A stretch of 64,000 nt of DNA from Branchiostoma floridae (lineage: Eukaryota; Chordata; Leptocardii; Amphioxiformes; Branchiostomatidae). The translations under genes and the position numbers were made by a program. The stretch's first letter is position 1; the number at the start of each line of letters is the position of its first letter. Shown here piece after piece: positions 1 through 8,890 of the stretch. Where the stretch lies: assembly GCF_000003815.2 (NCBI RefSeq), contig NC_049993.1:9509458-9573457 (forward strand), written 5' to 3'. The notes beneath the pieces were generated by a model. That model did not search any database. It was not told where the DNA came from and was given only the letters and a program-made list of their open reading frames with translations.

Positions 1-355
1 AATTCACAGTAAATGTGTTACACCGATGCTTGATGATGTAGCAAATTTAACGATACTTACACCTTGAATATGATATGACGGCAGATGCCATAGAGTTACA
101 TGGGAGAAAACACAATAATTTCAACCCAAATTACTTTCCACATAGTTAGATTTCAGTGGTTCATGAAAGAATCCTACATAATAGTCTGGCAGTCCTTGAA
201 AAGAAACTGTTGCTGTAGAAGGACTTTGAGACTGGTAATTGAACAGTGTAACTGTACAATTTAGTATATCTGAATTAATAGCAGTTTTAGGTAATTCATG
301 TTTCAACAACACTGATGATAGTATTTAGTTAACATACATTCATGCAATACTAGCT

Positions 356-547
356 CACCTTTATCTGGGGGGTAACCTATATCCGTATCTGGGTATTTAG
401 GGATATCAGGTCAATGGACAGTGGTTTCAAACTGCAGTACTTTAAAAATATTGCAATTAGAAACCACAAGCACAGTCCGTCGTACTGATGTTCCTCGATA
501 CCATGTTACTAAAACAACAGATATAGGTTACCCCACGGATAAAGATG
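356..547. repeat. Inverted-repeat element (MITE-like), 192 bp
   Basis: The left end CACCTTTATCTGGGGGGTAA... and the reverse complement of the right end (CATCTTTATCCGTGGGGTAA...) match over about 28 bp with few differences. No clear target duplication was seen. A related half-element starts near 2649. Confidence 0.6.
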
Positions 548-596
548 AATACATGTTACAACTGAATGAAGATAAACTTCAGATAACCTGACTCAC

Positions 597-617
597 AGTG
601 TCTGATATAGTGTATAT
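597..617 (-). other. Candidate 21-nt microexon of hyccin
   Basis: A repeat of the exon end and donor (CAGACACT|GTGAGTCAGGTTA) lies 63 bp into the intron. It is preceded by TATTATTTCAG. If used, it adds seven in-frame residues (LYTLYQT). The intervening 42-nt intron would be unusually short. Confidence 0.25.
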
Positions 618-659
618 CTGAAATAATAGCATTTAATAGTTTCAGGTAACCTGACTCAC

Positions 660-773
660 AGTGTCTGGTACAGACCAGCCAGAACCTCTACCAAGAAGGC
701 AGAAGACAGTGGCACTCTGGGCTCAGGTCCGTCCTCACTACTGGAAGTGTGGCTGCCTCGTATGGTACTGAGT
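660..773 (-). CDS. HYCC (FAM126): Hyccin coding exon, last one in the window
   Basis: This exon has 1 nt, 37 codons and 2 nt, ending AFLVEVLAGLYQT and a split Leu codon before GTGAGT. It matches the SSGFMVQMLTGIY segment. The donor region is repeated 63 bp further on (see the 21-nt microexon candidate at 597-617). Confidence 0.92.
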
Positions 774-3507
774 CTGAAAGGTAAAGAAAGAAGTACATTA
801 ACACATTAAACTCATTCAAAACTTGTTTATCATAATTTAAAAAACATTCATACATCAATGAGGTCAGATATCCAGGTGGGAAGACATGCCAAAAAGCAGT
901 TATTCAAGCATCTGGAAATTTTGCAAGTTGTAATAATAATACCCGTACCTTGATGCCACTTGACAGAGTGAAAGTTTAGAGTCAGAAGGCATGTTTATGA
1001 TATCTGCGTTATATCTGCTCAGCACATAGGTCAGCATACTCAGCCTGGGGTGGGAAAAGACATCATATTTGTCTTTAGAAACAAGCTACACTTTGTAGAA
1101 AAAAAAAGAGTCATAGATAAACTGTGGGAATGAGTTCTGTCTATAAAAGAAAGGTGGCCAAAGAATAACAGATGCACTGTGGCATAACTATCAGTCGTGC
1201 TTGGCATACTATGGACATTAATAGTATAAACTATTTACTGAATAAATCTATAAATTATGATCAGTCCCTTGAGTGGCTGCTATAGACAGCTTTGACTGTA
1301 TTTCAATAGATTGGAGCATACTTTTTTTAGTGAAAATGTACCATTACATTGGACAGTGACATGCCAACTTTATTGTGATTTTCAGCAGTATAGGAACTTT
1401 GGAAAAATGGAATATCTAAACCTGATACAAGATGACTTTGTTTTTCCCACTCCTAGAATTGCACAAAATGTTGCGACTGTACCTGTTGTGTGCAGTAACA
1501 GCTTCTAAGTAAGGGTGAGGTGCAGACAGTGTAGCCCGGACCTCCTGTTGTTCATGTCTGGACAAGGCCGTCTCTGTGAGCGCCACAGACGCCAGGTTTA
1601 CAGGCTAGTCATAGGAAAAATACAGCCCAAATTTACAAACATCTCTTTTGTAAACAATTGTGAAATTTCAAATTAGAGCCGAAATTCACAGTATTTCCAG
1701 TGGACTTACCTACAATGAAAACTTCCATCAAAGTGTGCTAGAGTCAATGGAAAAATCTGATCTCTTAATCCTTACCTCATGGTAAAGGGAAGGTTTGGCC
1801 ATGGTTGGGACAGTGAAGACTTTACTGGTGGGCTGTCCTCCAGAGTCTACAGCCTCCTGTAAGAGTAGTTATATCAGGTTAGTACATGTATACGTAGGTT
1901 ATAAGACTTTTCATTTCTTGTACGCAGTCCTCTGACACCAGGAGAGAAGGCTTTAGGTAGCTGGTTGCAAAATAAACTTAGTTTTAAAGAACGTTTACAG
2001 TCTAATGTGCAAAGGTTAGGTATGACAGGTCGTTCAGTGTAACATAACCAGCTGCTGCTGCACTGCGTGCCTGAAAAGCTGGTGCATGTGTCATGCCGAA
2101 GGGTGGGTATACTAGCTATACAGATACAGAAGAGATACAGTGGTTCAGTTCCGCCACCCCAAAGCATGTACATGTAGACTTTCAGTAGAATTTTTCTGCT
2201 TTCTACTTACTTACCAAGTTGTACATTCCCAGAAGTAGGGCCTCCACTCTTCCACTCATCTGTATAGACAAAATACACATGACTTCGATCAGTCTGATGC
2301 AAAACTAGTATCATATCAGATATAAGTATTGAACTTAGTAGGAGTAAAGACGTTATATAATAAACAAGGCATCTGATGACAGTTTAAAAACAATCTATTT
2401 CTATTACCTATATATGTTTGTGAAAGGACTACAGTACTGACCATCCTTTCCTTGCGGGCCAGACTGAGTAGGTAGTGACCGATGAGTGCAGGTGTGAACT
2501 GTAGAGTGAACTGGTACAGCCCTTTGTGTCCGCTTCGGAAATAGTCGAACAGTTGAGGGCACACTTCGTTCAACAGCTGAGAAAAAGACAGTAGTTTGAA
2601 TGTAATTTCAACTACAATGCAAGAGGGAATTAACACTAGTACTGAATCACCTTTATTCGAGGGATAATCTATGTCTGTCTTCCGTTTTTCATGAAACAGT
2701 ATTCACGGATATAAAGTCGACACTGGGAGGTTTCAAATGTGAATATTTTTTAAGTACTGTCTTTCCCAAGAGCAGGAGTTTGGAAGCATGACAGGATTTG
2801 AACCCAGGACCTCTGGCTTCTGGGCCAAACAACCAGCAGTTTGACCACACGACCCTACCTCAGAATCAAATATAACATGTACAGGTATGTAACATGTACC
2901 AGTATATATGGAACATGTAAGGAAATGCCCCACCTCACTCTCCTGGTGCAGCACCTTGTACAGGGCTGCTGTCAGCTCCTTGTTGTTGTGCAGTTTGGAG
3001 ATGTACTCCCCATCCTGCAGGCTTACCACAGACTGGGGAAGCAATGGAATAAGTTATTACACTATGATAAGAAAGCCTGACCATTGCAACAACACATTAA
3101 CAATAGATTAGCAAGAAAAGGATTGAGCCTGCCGTCACTACGGAGGATGGCACTCAAACAAATAATAAGAGCTGATAACCCTTACAAGTACATTGTGTAG
3201 CATGCACATGCATGTCAGGTGAGGGACAACAACTGGGATGCAAACGCCCAACCTCTTAGCCAGGAGGCTGTGATATTGTAGGTCTTTTGTTATTTTTTTT
3301 ACAGAAAAGTCACTTAACAAAGGATTAAAATGCAACTACCAAAGAGGTTATACACATACGCCAAAAAATGATTATACATAATAGGCTAATGTATAACCAA
3401 AGAGGTTATACATATAAGCTAATACTATTGAGCTGTATACTATTTCTAACCTTGTACTCAACAAGCCAGGATTTGATGACCTTTGACACTGTCTCCATGG
3501 CAACCAT
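660..3507 (-). CDS. HYCC (FAM126): Hyccin (FAM126/HYCC) N-terminal region, 8 exons, 3' part outside window
   Basis: Hyccin binds TTC7 and, with EFR3, holds phosphatidylinositol 4-kinase alpha at the plasma membrane, where PI4P is made. The call rests on joined exons that align by eye, over their whole length, with vertebrate hyccin: a WL-EYK start, a SLYKV-like helix (here AALYKVLHQ), VCPQLFDYFRSG, LYQFTLQF, EALLLGMYNL, then KPSLYHE, VALTETALS, and PLSSAFLVEVLAGLYQTL. Exons (minus strand order) are 3507-3451, 3032-2934, 2576-2442, 2259-2215, 1856-1776, 1604-1483, 1044-949 and 773-660. All introns begin GT and end AG and every phase agrees, giving 249 codons plus 2 nt. The next exon is not in the window. 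The ATG at 3507 lies 17 nt inside its exon; a second ATG three codons on is possible. Family identity is very likely; which vertebrate paralogue is closest cannot be said. Confidence 0.93.
949..1044 (-). CDS. HYCC (FAM126): Hyccin coding exon
   Basis: This exon has 1 nt, 31 codons and 2 nt. It encodes LSMLTYVLSRYNADIINMPS and SLCQVAS, matching the RFEVLTFLLLCYN...SLCQICSR stretch of vertebrate hyccin. The acceptor is CCCACCCCAG and the donor GTACGG. Confidence 0.92.
1483..1604 (-). CDS. HYCC (FAM126): Hyccin coding exon
   Basis: This exon has 40 codons plus 2 nt, starting PVNLASVALTETALSRHE and ending EAVTAHN. The donor is GTACAG. The last 2 nt (AG) pair with the G that opens the next exon to give Arg. 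Confidence 0.92.
1776..1856 (-). CDS. HYCC (FAM126): Hyccin coding exon
   Basis: This exon has 27 codons, phase 0 to 0, containing KVFTVPTMAKPSLYHE, the counterpart of the vertebrate F-IPSLSKPS-YHE segment. The donor is GTAAGG. Confidence 0.92.
2215..2259 (-). CDS. HYCC (FAM126): Hyccin coding exon
   Basis: This is a small 15-codon exon (MSGRVEALLLGMYNL), phase 0 to 0, with a strong GTAAGT donor. It corresponds to the EALLLGxYNLEI motif of the family. Confidence 0.92.
2442..2576 (-). CDS. HYCC (FAM126): Hyccin coding exon
   Basis: This exon has 45 codons, phase 0 to 0, with LLNEVCPQLFDYFRSG and LYQFTLQFTPALIGHYLL, the most recognisable hyccin segment. The acceptor is TTTTTCTCAG and the donor GTCAGT. 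Confidence 0.94.
2649..2740. repeat. Diverged left half of the 356-547 element
   Basis: It begins CACCTTTATTCGAGGGATAA and keeps scattered identity further in (GGATAT...GGTTTCAAA). It lies in a hyccin intron. No matching right end was seen. Confidence 0.4.
2743..2862 (-). mobile_element. tRNA-derived SINE fragment
   Basis: On the minus strand a tRNA-like segment has a B-box-like GGTTCAAATCC and an anticodon-arm-like TTGGCCCAGAAGCCAG, followed by a non-tRNA tail (CTCTTGGGAAAGACAG). The stems are imperfect, so it is not a functional tRNA gene. It lies in a hyccin intron. Confidence 0.5.
2934..3032 (-). CDS. HYCC (FAM126): Hyccin coding exon
   Basis: This exon has 33 codons, phase 0 to phase 0, starting SVVSLQDGEY and ending ALYKVLHQESE before a GTGGGG donor. 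It matches the helix that precedes the VCxQLF motif in vertebrate hyccins. Confidence 0.92.
3337..3420. repeat. Two-copy 60-bp tandem repeat
   Basis: ACCAAAGAGGTTATACA recurs at about 60 bp spacing in the hyccin intron. Confidence 0.6.
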
Positions 3508-3524
3508 GATGCTGCGAAGTTTTA
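3451..3524 (-). CDS. HYCC (FAM126): Hyccin exon 2 (first coding exon)
   Basis: The acceptor (pyrimidine tract then AG at 3526-3525) is followed by 17 nt of 5' UTR, an ATG at 3507 and 19 codons (MVAMETVSKVIKSWLVEYK) to a GTTAGA donor. It ends in phase 0. Confidence 0.9.
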
Positions 3525-3975
3525 CTGGAAAGGGACAAACTCAGTTGCTGGTAACACTCAACATCTGACTACCATAATACATTTACCAGAGTTATCATGT
3601 TTATAGCCTTTGATGATGATTTGGTTCAACTTGATTTTCAGTGTAGAAAACACAGAGTTCGGTCACACAACTGATCTTATTTTATGATGATGGTAATTTT
3701 ATAACACAGTGGCAAAATCAATGATTAATCTCCGCTCTAATTATCTTAAAATAAGAGCAAATTTTACACCGAAACATACCACGCCCCCCTCCCACCCGCC
3801 AATACTGGGACAATAGCCTATGGAAAAAAGACAGCAAAAAATTTCGCAAATTCACGTTATCCATGGACTCAAGTGATTTTACAGCAGCCCATACATTAAA
3901 CGTCTTCTTCTATATGCTCCCTACCTCTCAGCAGCTGCACAGGGGACAACAGGTGATGTTTTGTACTCAACTCAC

Positions 3976-4110
3976 CTGGATAGCGGCAGGGGCTCCTCCG
4001 TGACCTTTGCCACCTTGACGCGCCCTGGAGGACCGGATAGCAGCGCCGCCTGGCGATTTTAGTGCAAACCGAAATGCCTGCATTTTGAAGTCTGATCACT
4101 AGGGGTCGCT
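3976..4110 (-). promoter_or_regulatory. Probable hyccin 5' UTR exon and CpG-rich promoter
   Basis: A GC- and CpG-rich block ends at a strong donor (CTATCCAG|GTGAGT, GT at 3975-3974) on the minus strand, upstream of the first coding exon. It is read as a non-coding first exon joined to the acceptor at 3525. The 5' limit is a guess. Two copies of CGTGTGGTGAATAA lie just upstream (about 4141-4173). No TATA box is evident. Confidence 0.55.
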
Positions 4111-5687
4111 GTGAGACCGTGAAAACTTCAGCTGAAGAAATCGTGTGGTGAATAACGCTTTCGTGTGGTGAATAATGAGACAATTGTGGGTTTAATCTTC
4201 GTTATATGAAATATTTGCTTAGTGGCACAGCTGGTCAGTAGCCTGGCTTAGTACCACCCATCACATATCTCTGGTTTACCCATCTTACAGCTCTGTGGCA
4301 AATTCGGAGCGAGAATACGATTGATAACCAGGCTATTGCTAATTCGGAGGGGGAGCGCAGCATCAACTGCGAACTACATGTATGTGGCTCTGTCTCTTGC
4401 GTGCAGTCGCACAGGTAACGTCATGTGCACGTGTTTTAAAAAAATTAACCGGGGTTCCTACCTAGCTGCACTCATTCATCATCAAATTTATATAAGGGAA
4501 AGGATTCATCTCCTTGGTGCTGAACGCCATCCATTCAAATGCAAACATGCATATGTCTGCGTTCGTGTCGGTCGTCTTCCCATTAACAATCACACCTGTC
4601 CTTGGTACTGACCACACCCTACAGTGTATAGCATATGAAAGATGTGTTTGCGAATACACCGGGCCCTACCTACGTTAAAAATGTGCCAAGCTGGTACCAA
4701 TAACTTAATTTTAATGAAATCAGTGATATTACTTAACTTACATGTAACTTTGGCCTTGGGTGTAGTTCTAGTTGACTATGGCTACCTTCATCGGACTTAC
4801 GGGCAAGGTTTTAACATTTTCACATGGTACTGAATCTCCAGTCAACATTGGTACTGAATCTCCATAGCTACTAGGTGACTCTGCCCACTTGTAGAGATAA
4901 AAGATGTATAATGCGTAACTTGTCTAGCCTTGTCCAGCCTAACTTTAGGACTTGGCAGTGCTGGGAAGAAGGGACCATCCATTTCTCAATAGGGTAACAT
5001 TGGGAGGAACCCTTCATTTCACGAACTTTGGGTACCATCCTTACGACACCAGGTTAAATAAAGACGACACCACCTTGTTTCAAACTTTATTCAAAAGCAA
5101 ATGTTGACAGTATTTTTTTGCAGAAATAAACTATACAAATCGATCTAAATTGCTTGGAGATAAGCATACTTAGGTGCCTATTTGTTGTACTACATTTGAT
5201 TTTTTTAACAAAATTTAAAGAGAAAAAGACCTTTGCTCTCATAGCTCCTGTATGACCAATATGACCAAAGCTTACAATTAGTAAATGTTGACACTGTCGG
5301 TGCATGATATAGAGACAGCTAGAACCTTGTGTACTTGAAGTCTTCCAGAAAGGTACTTTGCGATACAAGGCTATGGCATCTGTATTGTTAATGTGTTATG
5401 TTAGGGCGTGTGTACATGTGTGTTAGTACATTAGTTTGTGTGAATGTGTATTGTGTGTCAACGTCAGCCTAAGCCTTAATACTGGCAGCCAAAATTTCGA
5501 GAGAGCTTCAAGCACAAAAGGCTACAAGCTACCTCTACAAAACACAAGGGCAGTCTCAACATCTACTGAATTCTAAACCAGTTGAACATTTTTGTACAAG
5601 AATAGAAGTAAAGCACATCAAATAGGAAGGCTAATTAAAAATAGGAAGGCTAATTAAGAACAAAAGACTAAGTCACCTAAGGAGGTA
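4111..5687. other. Intergenic spacer upstream of hyccin
   Basis: No supported gene. A short degenerate inverted pair (TAGCCTGG near 4242, CCAGGCTA near 4328) resembles the TAG-ended foldbacks described elsewhere but lacks a target duplication. AAATAGGAAGGCTAATTA is tandemly repeated near 5620-5657. Confidence 0.5.
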
Positions 5688-6373
5688 GAGTCCATTCCAA
5701 GACACCATGCGGATGTTTGTTGCCATTGTTTAGAATTGATTTTAAAGTTTTGTAATTATATGTCTAGGACATTTGATACTTCAGAAATATTGTTAACACT
5801 GTTTCAACTTTATAAATATTTCCCTGGTCCTGTAAAACTTTGGAAATATTAATGGTGTGGAATTGGATACTTCTAATGGTTTCTAAATAATGATAACAGC
5901 ATTCTACCATTATTTACCATTTTCTACCATTTTTTGTAAATGGTTCGGTGGGCTGGGAAGATAGCAATTCACACATCCTTGCAAAGTATGGTTGGGTGTC
6001 ATGCAACAATGGCCCACCACAAAGGATCCAGCAGTGAAATCTAAAAATATACAGATGCAACAATAGGGCTTACTTTTATGGGGGCAATAAACTAATTTTA
6101 CCATTTGGCCAGGTTTACCATTTTTTATAAATATTTGTAAATGTGAAATAATCACAGAGAGGTTTCACAATTATTCTAAATAAAGATATTTTTGTACAGT
6201 TACTTTCAAAATGTTTCTAAAATATTCAAAGAAATTCAAATAAATGAGTATTTTCTTAGTCAATTTTTTGAAAATAATTTAATTATTGTGGCTCAGATAT
6301 TCTTTTATTCAAAATAATTCAGACTAATTATAAATATCGCCTAAAAACCCTCATGGTGTCTTGGAATGGACTC
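5688..6373. mobile_element. Non-autonomous TA-flanked DNA transposon, copy 1 (686 bp)
   Basis: The ends are perfect inverted repeats beginning GAGTCCATTCCAAGACACCA, and the element is flanked on both sides by the dinucleotide TA. The interior is AT-rich, holds ATTTACCATTTTCTACCATT motifs and has no transposase-sized ORF. A second full copy is at 57197-57902. A TA duplication suggests mobilisation by a Tc1/mariner-like or other TA-targeting transposase (inference). Confidence 0.9.
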
Positions 6374-6721
6374 TATGCTAAACAAAATCAAAACAAGAAA
6401 ATCAATTTGCTGTCATCAAAAAAGGCAACTACATTATCATAAAGTATATGTAACATTACAATCAGGTATTAACATTATATTTTCAAACCTCGAATTGTTT
6501 CATTGAGAGCTTTAACTTGAAGCAGGAATATAAGAGACTATTCCTAACACTTAGTATACCTACATGTATCTTATACAAATGTATAATATTACATGACGAC
6601 TGTACAATAGTGCACTTTGCTTTCTATACAAAATCATTAACAATAACTTTACAACTATACACAAGATTATTCCACCATTCAAAGAATGTTTTCGTCTTGA
6701 GGAATGTCAGGACATTTTGAG
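6374..6721. other. Spacer, nothing recognised
   Basis: AT-rich sequence between the TA element and the foldback. Only short chance ORFs were seen. Confidence 0.5.
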
Positions 6722-7243
6722 AGCGATAATCATTTTTGAACACAACGTTTCAACCAGTTTCATGGTACATAGGTACGGTGTATGACTGATTTGGTTACTA
6801 TGACAATGAGAATAGCTAGAATTGCATTCAGAGTTACTGCAAAGTTCAGTCCTTTAGAGAACAGTTACTTCCCTGGTTCTGTTAGTTCACAACCACTTAA
6901 GGCTTATCAACCACTTGTCTTACTTTCTGGCCCTGTGCCGTCATCTTGGTTCGGGACCCAAGATAACGACACAAGGCAGATTATGTAATGGTCTAGGTTC
7001 CCGACGACCACTGACCACCACATAAAACAGAAAGGACAACAAATGGTAGACAAACTCAAGCAGTCATGAACCAACAGAACCAGGGAAGTCCCCGTTTTCT
7101 AGAGGACCGAACTTCACAGCAGCACCAAATACAACCCCAACCATCAACACACTCACAGAAATCAAATCAGCCACACAACGGGTCTGTACACTACAGAAAC
7201 TGGCCGAAGCCCTGAGTGCAAAATGAGTCACCACTCTTACCAT
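6722..7243. repeat. Long imperfect foldback, arms about 240 bp
   Basis: The left arm (about 6722-6975) and the reverse complement of the right arm (about 6995-7243) share many blocks: CCAGTTTC, CTGATTTG, AAGTTC-GTCCT-TAGA-AAC and ACTTCCCTGGTTCTGTT. Both arms read as similar short peptides (KFSPLENSYFPGSVSS on plus, KFGPLENGDFPGSVGS on minus). No family was recognised. It may be an inverted duplication of an exon or a foldback transposon. Confidence 0.6.
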
Positions 7244-7413
7244 GAACTAATCTTTCGCAAATAATATTGCCTATAACGTTACTGGCATGGATATTAACTG
7301 TTTAACTTCAGTGACAGCCGTCCTTATATCGATCCTAAACTTGTCAAAGCGAGTATTGTCTTGAGGCTAAGGTGTTTATTGAAAGTTCAGTCAAGAGTCA
7401 TCATTGCTGATAC

Positions 7414-7491
7414 CTCCAGTCTCTTCAGGTTCCCTGGCAGGACTATGCTGCATGCACGCATCAGCTGCAACAAACACAGCCGGCTCAATGG
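7414..7491 (-). pseudogene. Exon-like fragment B, unknown gene
   Basis: On the minus strand an acceptor (CCATTTCGACAG) precedes 78 nt open in one frame (IEPAVFVAADACMQHSPARE and more) and a GTATCA donor. Its entry and exit phases fit the fragment at 7696-7815. The family is not recognised, and whether it belongs to a live gene is unclear. Confidence 0.35.
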
Positions 7492-7695
7492 CTGTCGAAA
7501 TGGAAATGGGAATGTTACAATTAGAACTGGACACATTAGAAAAATGCATATGACCAAATTTCAAATAACAAAAGACCTGCGCATATAAAGGATCCATTTT
7601 TTCATCTTCATGCAAGTCATGAATTCTACCAACACAACTAATTCTAAGTAGTGCCTGCCGCCAAACAAACAATACATGTCACAGATAATGCTCAC

Positions 7696-7815
7696 CTCGT
7701 GGCTGAGGTATGTCCATCAGGTCATTGTAGAGATGATTGATGCATGTATCGGCTGATCTCTAAACTCATCGGAACATCCAGTTGGGGAATGTTCTCTTTA
7801 CGCGCCTTCTCTTGG
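7696..7815 (-). pseudogene. Exon-like fragment A with a frameshift, unknown gene
   Basis: A strong acceptor (CTGTACTTACAG) and donor (CACGAG|GTGAGC) bound 120 nt. The first part reads QEKARKENIPQLDVPMSLEI in one frame and the last part INHLYNDLMDIPQPR in another; no single frame is open throughout. This suggests a decayed exon or a sequence error. The second frame splices in phase to fragment B. Confidence 0.35.
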
Positions 7816-7899
7816 CTGTAAGTACAGGAAGATATAAGGTAATAAGGTATTCATTCAAATGTCAGGAAGTTTTCAAGTACACAACGTACATGGTCTATT

Positions 7900-8890
7900 T
7901 TTCAATGATGCATACGTTATTGATATCACAGCATGTACATTTTCAATTTAGATCAAAGACGGAGATGTGTTCGATTCTATGCCTAGCCGTTTGTCTCGCC
8001 TTCAGAACAAACGCCCCATGCCATTGTAAAGTCCATGATTCCAGAAAAAATGGTGGTACCTCGTTTCTTGTCGCCAAGCCGCAGGTTACGTTCACACTTG
8101 GCACCTTCCTTCACCCGTTCTTGCCTCTGCGCTTCTGTGACGATTTTCGTCTATTGTCTATTCGGTTGACGGTTTCGTGTGCTGCGTCTCATCTGTGTGT
8201 ACTCTTCTCGTGTTGACTTCTGTCTTAAGGTCTCCGTAGCACAGACGGGTACGGTCTTCCTTGGCGCTGATGACCTCAAAGTCAGTCAGCTGACGTGTCG
8301 TCAAGCGATGTTTTCTCTTAACGTGGCTTCTATAAGCTGTATTCAGGAATATACAAGGTATAAGCTTGTAGATTTGATTCAAACGGTAGGCGGACGAACC
8401 ATGTCCATTGTGTACTTGCTAAATTGTTTCTGGTGATACACAAAAGATGATATTGCAGCATGCTACATTTTCACTTTTAAGACGGGGACATTTGGTTCTT
8501 TATCTTGCCGTTCGTGCCGTCCAACAGCCCGGAAATATTGCCTCCTCGTCTTGATGATTTGCTTCTTGTGACAAAGTCCCCTGACTGCACGGAGAACACG
8601 CGAACGTAACTCACTCAGGCCAATCTTCCTTCATCAGTCCTTGTCGCATTGCCGCGTCTAATCATTTTAGTCTCGGTTGTTTTGTGTCAACATATCGATG
8701 TCACAAGTCGGATGATGGTCAAATGTACTTTTCTCTTCAGTCCGTGCTGCAAACTCTCGGATGATTTTTTCCAAAGGTCTCAGTAGAAGAGACACGTACG
8801 GTCTTCCTTGGCGCTCATCGGCCGCAAGTGATAAAGCTGATGTGTCGCCAAGCCAGATAAAGGTCTGCATGTGCTCTGCGATTGGAAAAT
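7900..8890. repeat. Diverged tandem duplication, unit about 530-547 bp
   Basis: GCATGTACATTTTC (7931) recurs near 8458, and ACGGTCTTCCTTGGCGCT (8251) recurs at 8798. The copies are otherwise heavily diverged. On the minus strand both keep a shared reading (SAKEDRT) near the second anchor. Function unknown. Confidence 0.5.

Larger units (their letters stand above)
1..659. other. Hyccin intron sequence at the left edge
   Basis: This stretch should lie inside the intron after the last visible hyccin exon. It holds an inverted-repeat element (356-547) and the duplicated splice-donor segment. No exon matching the expected next part of hyccin was found. Confidence 0.6.

Noticed and set aside
121-312. 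63-codon minus ORF at the left edge as the next hyccin exon
   Set aside because: Its translation does not match the expected NGEWDLA-type continuation of hyccin, and no suitable phase was found.
2743-2862. Functional tRNA gene
   Set aside because: A B-box and anticodon-like arm are present, but the acceptor and T stems do not pair.
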